Shown: piece after piece, positions 1-13,291 of the stretch
How the letters are laid out: the number at the start of each line of letters is the position of its first letter
Position numbering within the stretch: position 1 is the stretch's first letter
Source of the DNA: Sambucus nigra
Taxonomy: Eukaryota; Streptophyta; Magnoliopsida; Dipsacales; Adoxaceae
Direction: 5' to 3'
DNA length: 64,000 nt
Assembly: GCA_949130495.1 (NCBI GenBank)
Contig: CASBWL010000040.1
Span: forward strand, 3,462,674 to 3,526,673
Notes under the pieces: model-generated
What the model saw: the letters and a program-made list of their open reading frames with translations, nothing else
What the model was told of the DNA's origin: nothing
Database searches by the model: none
Program-made: the position numbers and the translations under genes

Positions 1-2111
1 TTGATAGTAGAATTGGGGACATCTGGACCCTTTAATGTAGATGAAAGTAATGGTAGTATACGGGTTTAAAATCTAATGAAAACCTCATGATAGATGTTCT
101 ATATTATGGACTAACAGTGTTGGAGATTGCATGAAAATAAGAGTTGAAATAGATGTTTAATGTTCATAATGTCTGGAAGAATTGAGTATGATATTGGGAT
201 TAAATCATGTTATTAATGTATCTAAGAGGACTAAACAAGTTCTAGGGACTCAACTATATAACTATGAAGTAGTGTAAACCATTAGAAGTGAATTTATAAT
301 GAAGAATAAGAATCCCGTCTTGAAAAATATAAGCAGATTTGGGCTGTTGTTCAGGCCCGAATCGATTTAGCTTGACCAGCGAATCATTCGGGCCTTACAG
401 AATCGATTCGCCCCTAGGGACAAAGGGAATTGGGATGGGGATTTGGTTGTGGGTATTTTTAGGAGTTCAAGCAAGTGGGTAGAACCATGTTTGGGTCAAT
501 AGCGAATTTATTAAAATTATAAATGTCTTCACATCAAATGGGAGAGATTTTATTTAACTAAGGGGTTAAATAATTATAAAAGGGAATGGGAGATTATAAT
601 TATCCGATGATTAAATATTATTTGGATACCAGTGGATATTAGGTGGGATATTTTGGTAATTATAGAGTAACTACCTACACTTATTATATGAGATAAGTAA
701 TAAGTAATTATATATGGGGAAAAGTAATACTTTAATTGGTGGAAAATTATGAGTAAAGAGGGAAATGTTGTGGACTTGGGTTGGATTACTATGGTAATTA
801 TGGAATAATTACTCATACATATTATATGGGGTAATAATATGTATTATTGTGAATTTATGTGGACTTTGGATGGACTTTTATGGTAATTATAGAGTAATTA
901 CCTTTACAAATTATATGGGAAAAATAATATGTATTATATTACATTTGTTTGTGGACACATCAGTGGACTTACCTATCGGCTCGGGGGTTCGCGCGTTCAG
1001 CCAATGACCACACATCGGCACATGTGGGCTTGGCATTGTGTAGGCATATAGGTACTACGTGGAGGCTCCACCCTCGAGTGGTAGGTGTGGCGCTGACCCT
1101 TCTTGTATTATCGATGTGTATGGGTCGTATACAGGTGTTCAGCGTAGGGACCGTCCCCAACTTATGTGTGTTTTGTGGTGTCTACTTAGGATGTCAGGAT
1201 TCCTCGACACTGTCTAATTTGGATGTTAGGATTCCTTCGAACTTGCCTAGAGAGCACGAATTTCACACCAACGGTATATGCCCTTGTGTGTCACAAGTAT
1301 GGAAGGACATATATTATAAATTCCCCGGATAGCATGTAAATAAATTATTTGCCCAAAAATGTGACTATAAAGTAAATTTGTGATCATTTATTACGTAGTG
1401 GATATTTATGCTTCTTAGGTGGAGATTATGAGACTGGAAAATTATAAATAATTATAATTCAATGTAGTCGACAGATTTAAATCAGTTAATCATTATATAA
1501 AATTGGCACGTAGTTGTAGTTATTATTTGGGGACTTTGGGATGCGAGACATGTCACACTTAGATGAGGGATGAGATGATATACGCATGTGAGTGTCAAAA
1601 AGGGTGAATATTTATTTTGCATCAACTGTATTATTGCATTATAAGTTAATTAAGATAATTATTTCACACCTCAAAATGTTGACCCAAATTATAAATGTTT
1701 TTTCCCCAGATTATTTCTAAACAGGGATAGCGGGACTGTTGCTTTACCAGCCTTGCGATCTCTCAATGGTTAGCAGCCATCCGGATTGTGGACTCTAGCT
1801 TAGGTGCTTTTTTTCCAGAGTTTCGTTACTTTATTTGGAAGTATTGTAAGGGTATAAGCACATGATTTATTTAATTATTTACATTATGTTGGAGTTTGTG
1901 ATATTACTTGCAGTTGGATTTATTCTCCAGTTACTGTTGGTTTGGTTTTAATTATTGTCGGAGTTATATTTATATTGTTTTAAAGTATCATATTTTAAAT
2001 TACTATATTTATGTTATGTTGTGCTGAGAATGGTATTAATTGATCGACAAGCCCCATCTTCGGCATATCGTGCCTGGCCAGCCTTTACGTGAGAAAATGG
2101 GGGTTGTTACA
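1..2111 (+). mobile_element. 3' part of a Ty3/gypsy (Tekay/Del-like) LTR, cut by the window edge
   Basis: The right end, GGGGGTTGTTACA at about 2099-2111, has the same terminal context as the LTRs of elements A-C further right, read on the opposite strand, including a GGCCAGCC-type block about 35 bp inside the end. A GAATCGATTCG palindrome lies near 409, about 1.7 kb from the end, and a GC-richer block sits at 950-1320. Both match the order and distance seen in the element A LTR (about 1.6-1.8 kb and 0.85-1.1 kb from the same end). No PBS follows position 2111, so this is a 3' LTR or a solo LTR. The first several hundred bases of the LTR lie outside the window. The open frame at 949-1332 is unlike any known protein and is not annotated. 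Confidence 0.6.
640..937 (+). repeat. imperfect AT-rich repeats inside the LTR
   Basis: A unit resembling TGGTAATTATAGAGTAATTA, followed by a stretch with ATTATATGGG and AATAATATG, occurs about three times (near 652, 793 and 883). Copies are separated by different short spacers that contain TGTGGACTT-like words. The arrangement looks like an old local duplication within LTR sequence. It has no coding content. Confidence 0.5.
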
Positions 2112-3614
2112 AAGACCTGCATCGGTGGATGGATTATCAGAAAGTCTCTATCGAACAAACAGATAGAAAAAGGATTTTCTGTGACGAAAGGAGGGAAGGT
2201 TTGATGATAGTTTAAGGCCGAAGGTGGCTTCTCTTCGTACATTGGTTAATAAAACATTTGGCGGATACATTAGAAAACATGCAAAGAGAGGCAGTAGACA
2301 TCAAAAGTTAATTGCCTTACATAAGGTAGACAAGCCGCTCGGGTGAAGGAGCGGTTGCACTCAATTAATGTGATAACATTTTCATGGAGTCTATTTTCAA
2401 TTCTATTGGAGTGGCTTCGCTACCTCATGCAAGTGAAGGACCCGTGTACAGAAAAACCATAAAATCGAAAAATACACCCAGGCCGTCACGGATCGAACTT
2501 GAAACTACATTTTTTTCACCCGATTCATCATGAAATTTACGAAGGGGAGAACCTACCAAAGACGGTTCGATTTGCAGTTATATATAGTTGGTTTGAACCA
2601 AACCAAACCAACTTGGTGTATAATCACTTAAAACCCTCATAAACCCTTATTTCAATTATCTTTCAATCCAACTTAACCTACGTCTCCCCATATCTCGTCT
2701 CTCTCTTGCCTTCTCGATACACATGAACCTAAGAAATCATCCACGTCCATAAATCACAAACTGAAGGAATGGAGTTAAATAAATACATCGAATTGAATGA
2801 ATTTAATTAAAAGGTGTTCATTTTTAACAACTTCTATTGATGTTAATAAAAGTAATCAAAGGTTATAAACGAAGAGGTATGGGATTTCATTTGAAATTTT
2901 AGAGGGTGTGTGACATTCTCCTCTTACTTGTAAAGTTATAACCGACCAAACTGATTTGTGGTTCTTTAATTTTTGATCTGCAACTTTTTATAGGGCGGTC
3001 TTCAGTTTATTTCAGAGTCACTTGTGAAAGGAACGAAGTTAGGTCCTATGATCAGATTCATATGGACCGAACGACATAGTAGAGAAAACAATATACCTAC
3101 CAATTTATAATTTATTTTCCAAAGATTGGATCACTACTATCGGGGCACGAGCTCAGATTTTAATTCCTTTTTATAGTCATGATAGTGGGCTTGCTCACTC
3201 GTCTTTTCCCTCAACCTTCTTCTCCTAATTCACCCTATCTTTTCCATCCCTCAGATTGACATCCAAACAGGTGAGCGATAGCGGCTCATGTTACTAATAG
3301 ATATGTTGTTGCTAGTATAACAACATACAAGGATCCGAGATATTCAAATATGTTGATCATACAACCCAGTATTAATGGAAAGGATAGTTGTGAAGTCCCT
3401 TCACAATCGTGTTCCGTTAGTACTCTTCACTGTCATAATAGAAGTTTCAGCGTTTTCATTAAAAAGATGTTAAAAGAATCTCTACAAGTGGACTTCAAAA
3501 TAAAAATCTTTAATCATACACCATTGGGAATTTATTTCAGCTCTGTGCGGAGGGAATTCTTTCGTTGGTGGAAGAGAATTCTTCAGTTGATATGGCTGGA
3601 TATATATATATATA
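2112..3614. other. no recognisable gene
   Basis: AT-rich DNA between the gypsy LTR end and the first Helitron 5' end. Both strands carry only short open frames (for example 2036-2242 on minus and 3350-3628 on +), and none resembles a known family. A stretch at 2470-2510 reads on minus like an RNA polymerase III B box (TTCAAGTTCGATCC), but no matching A box or SINE tail was found. Confidence 0.5.
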
Positions 3615-3880
3615 TCACTACTACTTAAAAAGTGGGGATTGTCATCTTAGCCTTCAAATCACTAAAACACCCTCCAATATTATACATACCCCATGTTACC
3701 CTTCAACCCTGTTTAGCAGTGGACTTGCTTGCACGACCAGACCCACTCAAGTAAGTAACCCTTGTCATCATTCTCAAATTGAAAGGAAAACCAAAATCCA
3801 AAAACCCTATCAACAACCCCAAACTCTCTCACTCCCCTCCTCTCTGCTACAACACATCGGCCTCCTCTCCTGTCAGTCAA

Positions 3881-3961
3881 ATGGAACCCGATGCATCACC
3901 TCCTCGCGCCGCCGTGTCTCTGCCAAATGGAACTCAGGACCAAAGGCCTAATCAAAATTAG
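3881..3961 (+). pseudogene. captured 5' exon-like segment in the Helitron
   Basis: A CT-rich leader (about 3780-3880, like a plant 5' UTR) precedes an ATG at 3881 that opens a 26-codon frame, MEPDASPPRAAV..., ending at TAG 3959-3961. The stop abuts GGTATTTTC, so the frame looks like a first exon read past its 5' splice site. The proline/alanine/serine-rich start and the local rise in GC, set in AT-rich Helitron DNA, fit a captured host-gene 5' end. The parent gene is not recognised. The in-frame extension to 3779 has no ATG and probably lies in the leader. Confidence 0.35.
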
Positions 3962-4258
3962 GTATTTTCTTTAAATCTCTCTCTATCAAATGGAACTCAA
4001 CCCCAACCCCAACCCCATATCTCATAGTTTTACTCCCATTTGTGATAAATTGGACTTGTTTTATTAAATGGATTTCGTCTTTGTCTTTTGTAATAAATTT
4101 ATGGGAGTTGTACGGATATCAAAGTGCGTATTTAAAAGATAATGGGTTTTATTAATTTATGGTTGCTGGGGTGTATAATATTTTTTTTCTAATGGGTTTT
4201 CATAAGATTTTTTTTCTTATGCAAGCACATTTATTTTGATGAGATTGTTTCATATATG

Positions 4259-6629
4259 CATAGTTATCAAAATCGTACGATTCGCGAGTCGAATCGTACG
4301 AATAGATTCGATTCAGGACCAAACCGATTCAGATCGGAGTTACAATCGCAAAGGGCTATAGAATCGGCTGATACGAGTGAGAACCGTACGATTCGATTTG
4401 ATTCGTGAATCGTTTCATTAAACGATTCACTTAAAAATCCACGCATAGCATCAGAAAACCCTTTTCGACCAACGCACCATGAAAACAAAAAACCCTCTTA
4501 GACAAAAAACCCTCTGAAACCATTACGAAGCCCCTTTTCCCAAACCAATAGCCATTACGAAGGCCAAAATCTTATTTTTTCTGGAAATCTAAGGTCGAAG
4601 TCTTATACGGTATGTTTTCTTTTGATGTTTATTTTTTATTGTTATAAAACCTTTCTTTTGATGCAATTTTGTTATATGTAGGATGAAGTCTTATATGTAG
4701 TTTGTTTTTGTTTGTTACTAATTTGTTTAAAGGCTATTTTTTTACTAATTAATTTGTATAAAGGTTGTAATTAATTTCTTTAAAGACCTCCTACTAATTT
4801 TGCTATTTTTTTTAGTTATTTTGCTGTTATAAAATGATTACCATATGTTTCTTTATTTTTAGTTAGGATAACCTAAATTATTTTGCTGTTTTATTTGTAT
4901 ATTTAGGGTTTTTTTTTGCTGTTTTTTCATTTGCTATTTTTTTTAAGTTCTTTTGCTGTTTTCTTTTTTTGAAGTTCTTTTCTTACTGTTTTTTTTTTCT
5001 ATTTTTTTTGCTGTATATGCTTAAACCATATGTATTTGATTAAATATTTTAGTTATTGTTTGAGTTGTTTATTGAATAAATTGATATTGATTTGTAGGTT
5101 GTTTGATCTTTGAAAATCAAGATGGTAAAGTCAAAGGGCAAGAAAGAAACCGATCCAACTTAGACTCATTGCACCAAGGTGATTGAGAACAATATAATGT
5201 AATTGAAATGCAACTATTGTGGAGCAATAATATAGGGAGGAGTTTTTCGAATGAAATAATATTTTACCGGGACTCATAGTGATACTAGTATGTGTGAACA
5301 ATGTCCCGAGGTCGTTAGAATATTTTTTCAAGAGTATATGTGTTAAAATGCTACTTCCACGGTTGGTAGCAATCAAAGTCAAGAAAATGTTGAAGATGAA
5401 TGCTTTTAAGGGGGCAACGATGATGGGAGAGGTTCGATGGGGAAGGTGAAAAGGAGAATGGATAGGTTTGTTATTAGGGGGTGGGGGACAGGGCAAACAA
5501 CAAACCCTGAATCAAATACTAAAGGATTGGGAGTCGGTGTGCAAGGTTATATTGAGGTTTTTCTATAAGAATAATCTATCATTCAATCTTGTGAAGTGTC
5601 GTCTCTTTAAAAATATGTTGGTGTCCGTTGGAGAGTATGGCAAGGGATTGAAGCCCCCTAGCTATCATCAAGCTAGGGTCACGTATTGGAGAAAGGAAGT
5701 GGAAAGTGTGCATATCTTGTTGGAGAGGTATAAAAAGGAATGGAAAAAAATGGGGTCCTATATTTCAAAACACCATTACAAAGGCAAGAGAAGTTACCGT
5801 GTATATTTATAGGCATACATGGGTGCTTGATTTGTTTAGCAGATTTTTAAATAAGAGGAACTTACTAGAGCGGGAGCAACTAGATTTGCCACTTCCTTTC
5901 TCACATTGAAGAGTTTTGGAGAAAATAAAGGGGCATGGAGGCGTTTGTTTACGTCGGTCGATTGGATGAATGGAACTTTTGCTAATAAGGTGGATGCGAA
6001 GAAAGTGGAGGGTATCATTTTGGGTGACACAAATTTCTGGAATGTGATTAAATATTGTTTGAAAAGTGTACATCCACTTTATAAAGTTTTGAAACTTGTT
6101 GATGGAGATGCAAAACCGGCAATGGGTTACACATATGAAGCTATGGATCGGGCGAAGGAGAAAATAGAGATTAATTTTAATCATGTAGAGAGGAGATATA
6201 TGAAGATTTGGAAAATAATTGATACGAGGTGGGATCTTCAACTCCATAGGCCACTTCATGCCGCGGGATACTATTTGAACCCAAGGTAACATGATTTATA
6301 TTCTACTTTGTATTTTAAGATTCCACTATATTATAATTTATATTATATAAAGGACTAAAATATATTTTTGGTTTATATTTGAAGATTCCACTTCAGTGAT
6401 GACTTTAAGGCCGATAGAGAGGTGAAGCGTGGTTTGTATGACACTATATAGAGGATGTGTTTGGAGACCGATACAATTATCACAATATAAGAGCAAATGG
6501 ATAAGTATAAAACGTATGTTTTATTTCATAGGGTCAAATCCCATTTACGTATGTTTTATTTCATTTTAATCATTAGATTCTGATTGGACCAGTGCAATTC
6601 ACGATTCGATTCATGATTTGATAACTCTG
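4259..6629 (+). mobile_element. hAT (Ac-like) DNA transposon with TIRs and 8-bp TSD, inactive
   Basis: The left end CATAGTTATCAAAATCGTAC and the inverted right end (CAGAGTTATCAAATCATGAA, read on minus) form imperfect terminal inverted repeats followed on both sides by GAATCG-rich subterminal DNA. The flanks are CATATATG (4251-4258) and CATATGTG (6630-6637), an 8-bp target duplication with one mismatch, which is the hAT hallmark. The element is 2.37 kb and holds a broken transposase gene on +. It lacks the C-terminal dimerisation part, so it could only have moved using a transposase supplied in trans. Confidence 0.85.
5122..6513 (+). pseudogene. hAT transposase pseudogene (BED zinc finger, DUF659 parts)
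   Basis: The ATG at 5122 opens a BED-type zinc-finger region (MVKSKGKKE..., CNYCG, then GTH...C) interrupted by several in-frame stops, the first at the usual BED tryptophan. The frame at 5468-5812 carries a segment around VGEYGKGLKPPSYH and LLERYKKEWKK that normally precedes and enters DUF659. After a deletion of central DUF659, the 5706-5909 frame continues (VTVYIYRHTWVLDLF). The 5906-6289 frame holds the conserved block SVDWMNGTFANKVDAKKVEG to RWDLQLHRPLHAAGYYLNPR. A 99-bp GT-AG intron (6286-6384) splices to FHFSDDFKADREVKRGLYD. Sequence similarity stops near 6513, and the C-terminal hATC dimerisation domain is missing. Nonfunctional. Confidence 0.85.
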
Positions 6630-6879
6630 CATATGTGTAATATAATGCTTTTTTGTTAAACTTAACTATTAGCAGGTTTTTTATTATTTTTTAATTAGTT
6701 TCTTCTCTTACAAAGCCTTCATTACTGCACAAAAGAAAAAATGCATTCTCGGTATGGTTTTATCACCACAAAAATAGTGATCTTAAAAAACCATAGGGCT
6801 ATTTGGAACTAATGTGAAATTTCATATGCATGCGATTCTAAGAAAAATAGAACTAAAAATATGAGAAATGCCAATTTTT

Positions 6880-7036
6880 TTAATCGAACCGGATCAAAAT
6901 TAGCCTAGACCGATAAAATCGGTTAACCGAATAAATCAGTCCAAATTTGGTGCAATAATATATAGGACGGAACAACTAAATTCGGTCCTAATAATGACCA
7001 AAACTCGGATTGGACCGGAACGTGCCCACCCCTATT
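6880..7036. repeat. hAT-type MITE terminus-like sequence
   Basis: The segment ends in GGAACGTGCCCACCCCTATTA. On minus this reads TAGGGGTGGGCACGTTCC, the start shared by many small plant hAT-derived elements with repeated CGGTC/CCGGT words. Similar CCGGA and CGGTT words run back to about 6885. I could not find a convincing opposite end, so this is either one terminus or a decayed copy. Confidence 0.35.
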
Positions 7037-7116
7037 ACTAAGTGGCATATTTTTTTTGTATCTACTCTCCCAAAAAACTACACATGGGTATACTTTTTAA
7101 CAAAAGCTTACGTATA

Positions 7117-10059
<2,943 letters not shown>

Positions 10060-13054
10060 TTGAGTAGGGATAAGATAGTTCGAGCCGATCCTAAACAAAC
10101 CCAAGCCCAGGTTAACCCAGCGCGATTTACAACCTTCGTTGCTATAGTGGTTGATTTGATCGTGAACCCGAGGGAGATCCTGCTTGCAAGAAGTGTTGTC
10201 GTTCCGTCGGAGATGGACACCAGAATGTTTCATCATGCTCCACTATTTGTCCCAGAGTATAAATTACGTTGTTTTTTTAAGCTTACTGGTCTTAATGGGC
10301 CTCAGATCCAACTACTCAGGTATTTTGGAGTGAGGCCTCCGAATGTGTATGAGGTTGGTTTTGGCATTCCCGATTCCATAATGCGTTTACGTATTGACAA
10401 AGGGGATGGGAGTCCAACAGATTTTGCAACATCGGTTGAGGCTCCTACTGGGTTCAAAAAGTGTACTGATTGTATGTACAGTGTTACTAAATATTGGGTC
10501 ATCATTTCTGATATTGGTATATTACGTTGTGTTGAGGGCATGAAAGATTTCAAGATAGTGAAGAATGACATTGCTTTGTACACATTTTCTTCCCGACAGT
10601 CAAAAGAAACTCATACATTTGTTTGTGGTTAGGGCGAATTTATTGTGACTTTGGAAGACATATGTGAACTATTTGGTTTGACATCACTTGGGGAAGTTTC
10701 ATATGGCACAAAGATGACAGTAGAAGAAAAATTGATAATGGATACATTAGGGCTTTGGTACACTAAGTGTGCTTCTTATTGTAGTAGTATTCATTTCGCT
10801 GGTTGGGCTAAGGTATCCATATCCACTTATCGCCTATGGATTAAGGACATCCGAGTCGGCGTTCAAGGATCTTGAAACTTCCAGAGTCTACGATGCCTAA
10901 TGTTAATCCTAAAGACCCTGGTTGCGTTTTATATATTGAGATTCCTTTTGCCTATTAAACCACATGATTGCCCCAAAAAGATGATTTTTCTTGTGCCTAC
11001 TTGATTCTCTTTTGGCATGAAAATTCCCTTAGCAGGATTGATTTGGGGCAATCATTATGCATGGTTAAATCGTCTTCATATTGATTTGGAGTGTTCTTGT
11101 GGACATTATGACATAGTAAAATTTTCTCCTACTATTGTGCTCATGGATTTGACATTTGAATGGTTTCTTGCATTTGGGCCAAAGCCTCCAACCTATGAAA
11201 CGCCTTTGGATGTTGTTATGCATCCCCACCCGAGCTTGTGATTGATCAGTTTGGGTTTGATCAACATACTCCTTGTTCGATTGTTATGAAAAATAAGGTT
11301 GCCTCTAAGTTGTTCTTGAGAGCTTTCGTGTCTTTTACATATCGTGGGGCGATGCAGAAAATTTTGGGTGTTAAGAGATTTACCATTCCTCCAAGGACAA
11401 CTGAGGGTTGGTAACTGCAATGCATAATTTGTATTGGATAAGCCAAGCCTATTAATTATGGATGTTTGTGTATGGAAACGTTGTTCGTTGTGAAAAGGTG
11501 ATAGTTTGTGTGAATGATGATACTTTACTATTACTGAAGGCTCAAGTTCGTGGGAAAAACTTTGTTGGGTTTCCAATTGAAATTGACATGGAAGTTGGCT
11601 CGAGAGTGGACCCGATGCTACCTTTAGCACAATGGGTTCTATAAACTTCCTCTCAGAAGGCTAGGGTATCGAAGAAGTTGAAAAAGATTGTATTGAAGGA
11701 GAATGTGAATGTGGATAAAAAGAAGCAACGGCCCTCTTCCAGCCAGATTCTGGAGGTAATACTTCTAATGTTTCCGATACTAGGTCTAAAGCAATTAATG
11801 TTCAGCCGATTGTTTCATCTGGTGAGGAAATGGGGGATATTGATCCTAAGTCGGTTGCTGATGTTGAGACTACTCTTGATGAAAGTGGGGAGGATAATGA
11901 AGTCATGTTGAACCTCACAAAAAAACTACTAGGAAGAGAAATACTTGCTCGTGCAGCCTCAAGACTGCAAGGCAAAAAGATTTCTAGTCAATCTACTTGG
12001 GTATCTAGTTCAAGATCAGATGAGTTTGAAGAGTGCGAGGATGTTGAAATTCGTGAGATGGTAGAGGTGGAAGTGGAAGAGAGTGAGTACGTTGAGGCTG
12101 TCATTGTATGTTATCATATTTTGTTGATGAAGTATTTTCTTTATTATAGTGAAGTGTTTGTGTGATATACTGATTTTTTTTTTGGTGACCGTGATGTGAG
12201 CTCTAATGAGAGTTTGAGTGGTTATTTGATTGATATGTCACATGGTCATAAAGGGACATCACTAAGTGTTGATTGATCTACTCTCGGAAATCTATCACAC
12301 CGATTGGCCAAGCTAGTACTTCGATGACCCATGTGTCTTCTATTGGTAGGTTAACTTCTAGTGTTGGTGTACGCTTTGCTCCGTGGAGCTTTAGTCCATT
12401 TACTCGTTTATCTTTTGTGAGTAAGTGCATAGTCAGTAATTTTCGGCTTTGTGTATTTATTCATTTGTGAAGTGTGTTTTCTCTTTGTGAAAGTTACTGG
12501 ATTTTTCACACTTTGTTGTAGGTTTGACTTCAAGTTTGTCAATGTCAGTGAGTGAGTTCCTCTGTGCCCCCCATTACCCTCTTGGGGCCATTCATTCCAA
12601 TTTGCAAGGTGTGCTAGGAGCTGGCCCTTTACTGATTCCTTTAGGTTAAAATCAATAGATTGTGTGTTCTTTTTCTCCTTATTTATTGGTGTGTGGTTAG
12701 GTGTTTTTACCTGGGATTCCTTTGTCACTTAGTTTTGGTTCTCAACCTATCGATTCCACAAGTTTAGTTGTGCCTAATGTTGTCATTGGAGGTGAGTATG
12801 TTCTAAGAGAAAGTGGTAATATATTGGGTGTGAAAGACTTGGTTGTTCATAGTGGTATCATTCCTAATGTGCCCGTTCAAAATGTACAAGTGTTTGAGGT
12901 TCCCATTGTGGATACTACGAATGTTTCAAGTTTGACTGGGTCAATTGTGTCTGCTTCAACTGTTCCTAATGTGATTGAACCACTAGTACTTACTATAAAT
13001 TCCTCTAGTGTTGATGGTCCAGTAATTAATGGCCCTTTCGGTTATGTATTCTGA
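10060..13054 (+). pseudogene. plant mobile domain (PMD, aminotransferase-like) pseudogene
   Basis: Frame 10060-10632 contains a segment typical of the start of the plant mobile domain: a tyrosine/isoleucine-rich stretch, DIALYTFSSRQSKETHTF, then, across a stop at 10630-10632, GEFIVTLEDICELFGLTSLG. This matches the W-x-E-T-x-T-F ... GE-x-x-VTLEDV-x-x-L-x-GL signature, with TAG standing where the conserved tryptophan is expected. The same frame continues to about 10875. Later similarity falls in other frames: PELVIDQFGFDQ near 11230, then WYG-type and acidic, serine-rich tail frames 11462-11644, 11830-12165 and 12701-13054. PMD genes are plant-specific and often spread by transposons. Their molecular role is poorly defined, and some act in TE silencing. 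Several stops and shifts show this copy is dead. N-terminal residues before about 10200 may be unrelated. Confidence 0.6.
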
Positions 13055-13216
13055 AAAGTCGATTTAAAAATTGCCATAAGATACAATTCTTTGTGCTTAC
13101 AAATATTGGAGTGCGTTTGGTAAACTTATTTTTAAATTCCGTTTTCTCAAAAACTAAAAACTAACAAGCACAAATTGGTAAACATATGTATAAATATTAT
13201 ACAAACATGTCTCTCT

Positions 13217-13291
13217 ATATATATATACACACACACACACACTAGGGTATGCTCGTGCCTGAAGGCACGAAGATAATCCCCCCCCCCCCCC
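13217..13291. repeat. (TA)n/(CA)n microsatellite beside a Helitron end, and poly-C tract
   Basis: TA and then CA dinucleotides (13217-13241) lead straight into the CTAG of the minus-strand Helitron 3' end. A run of 14 C (13278-13291) lies just inside the element beyond its hairpin. Confidence 0.9.
13242..13270 (-). other. Helitron 3' terminus (minus strand)
   Basis: Read on minus, TCGTGCC-TTCA-GGCACGA forms a 7-bp stem with a 4-nt loop, then GCATACC, then CTAG at 13245-13242, followed by T and a GT repeat. This is the canonical hairpin plus CTRR end and is independent of the 8833 element. Confidence 0.65.

Noticed and set aside
949..1332. 127-codon frame in the first LTR
   Set aside because: It lies in conserved LTR sequence, has no known domain, and equivalent LTRs do not keep it open.
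2470..2510. Possible SINE (B-box-like TTCAAGTTCGATCC on minus)
   Set aside because: No A box at the right distance, no poly-A or poly-T tail and no target duplication could be found.
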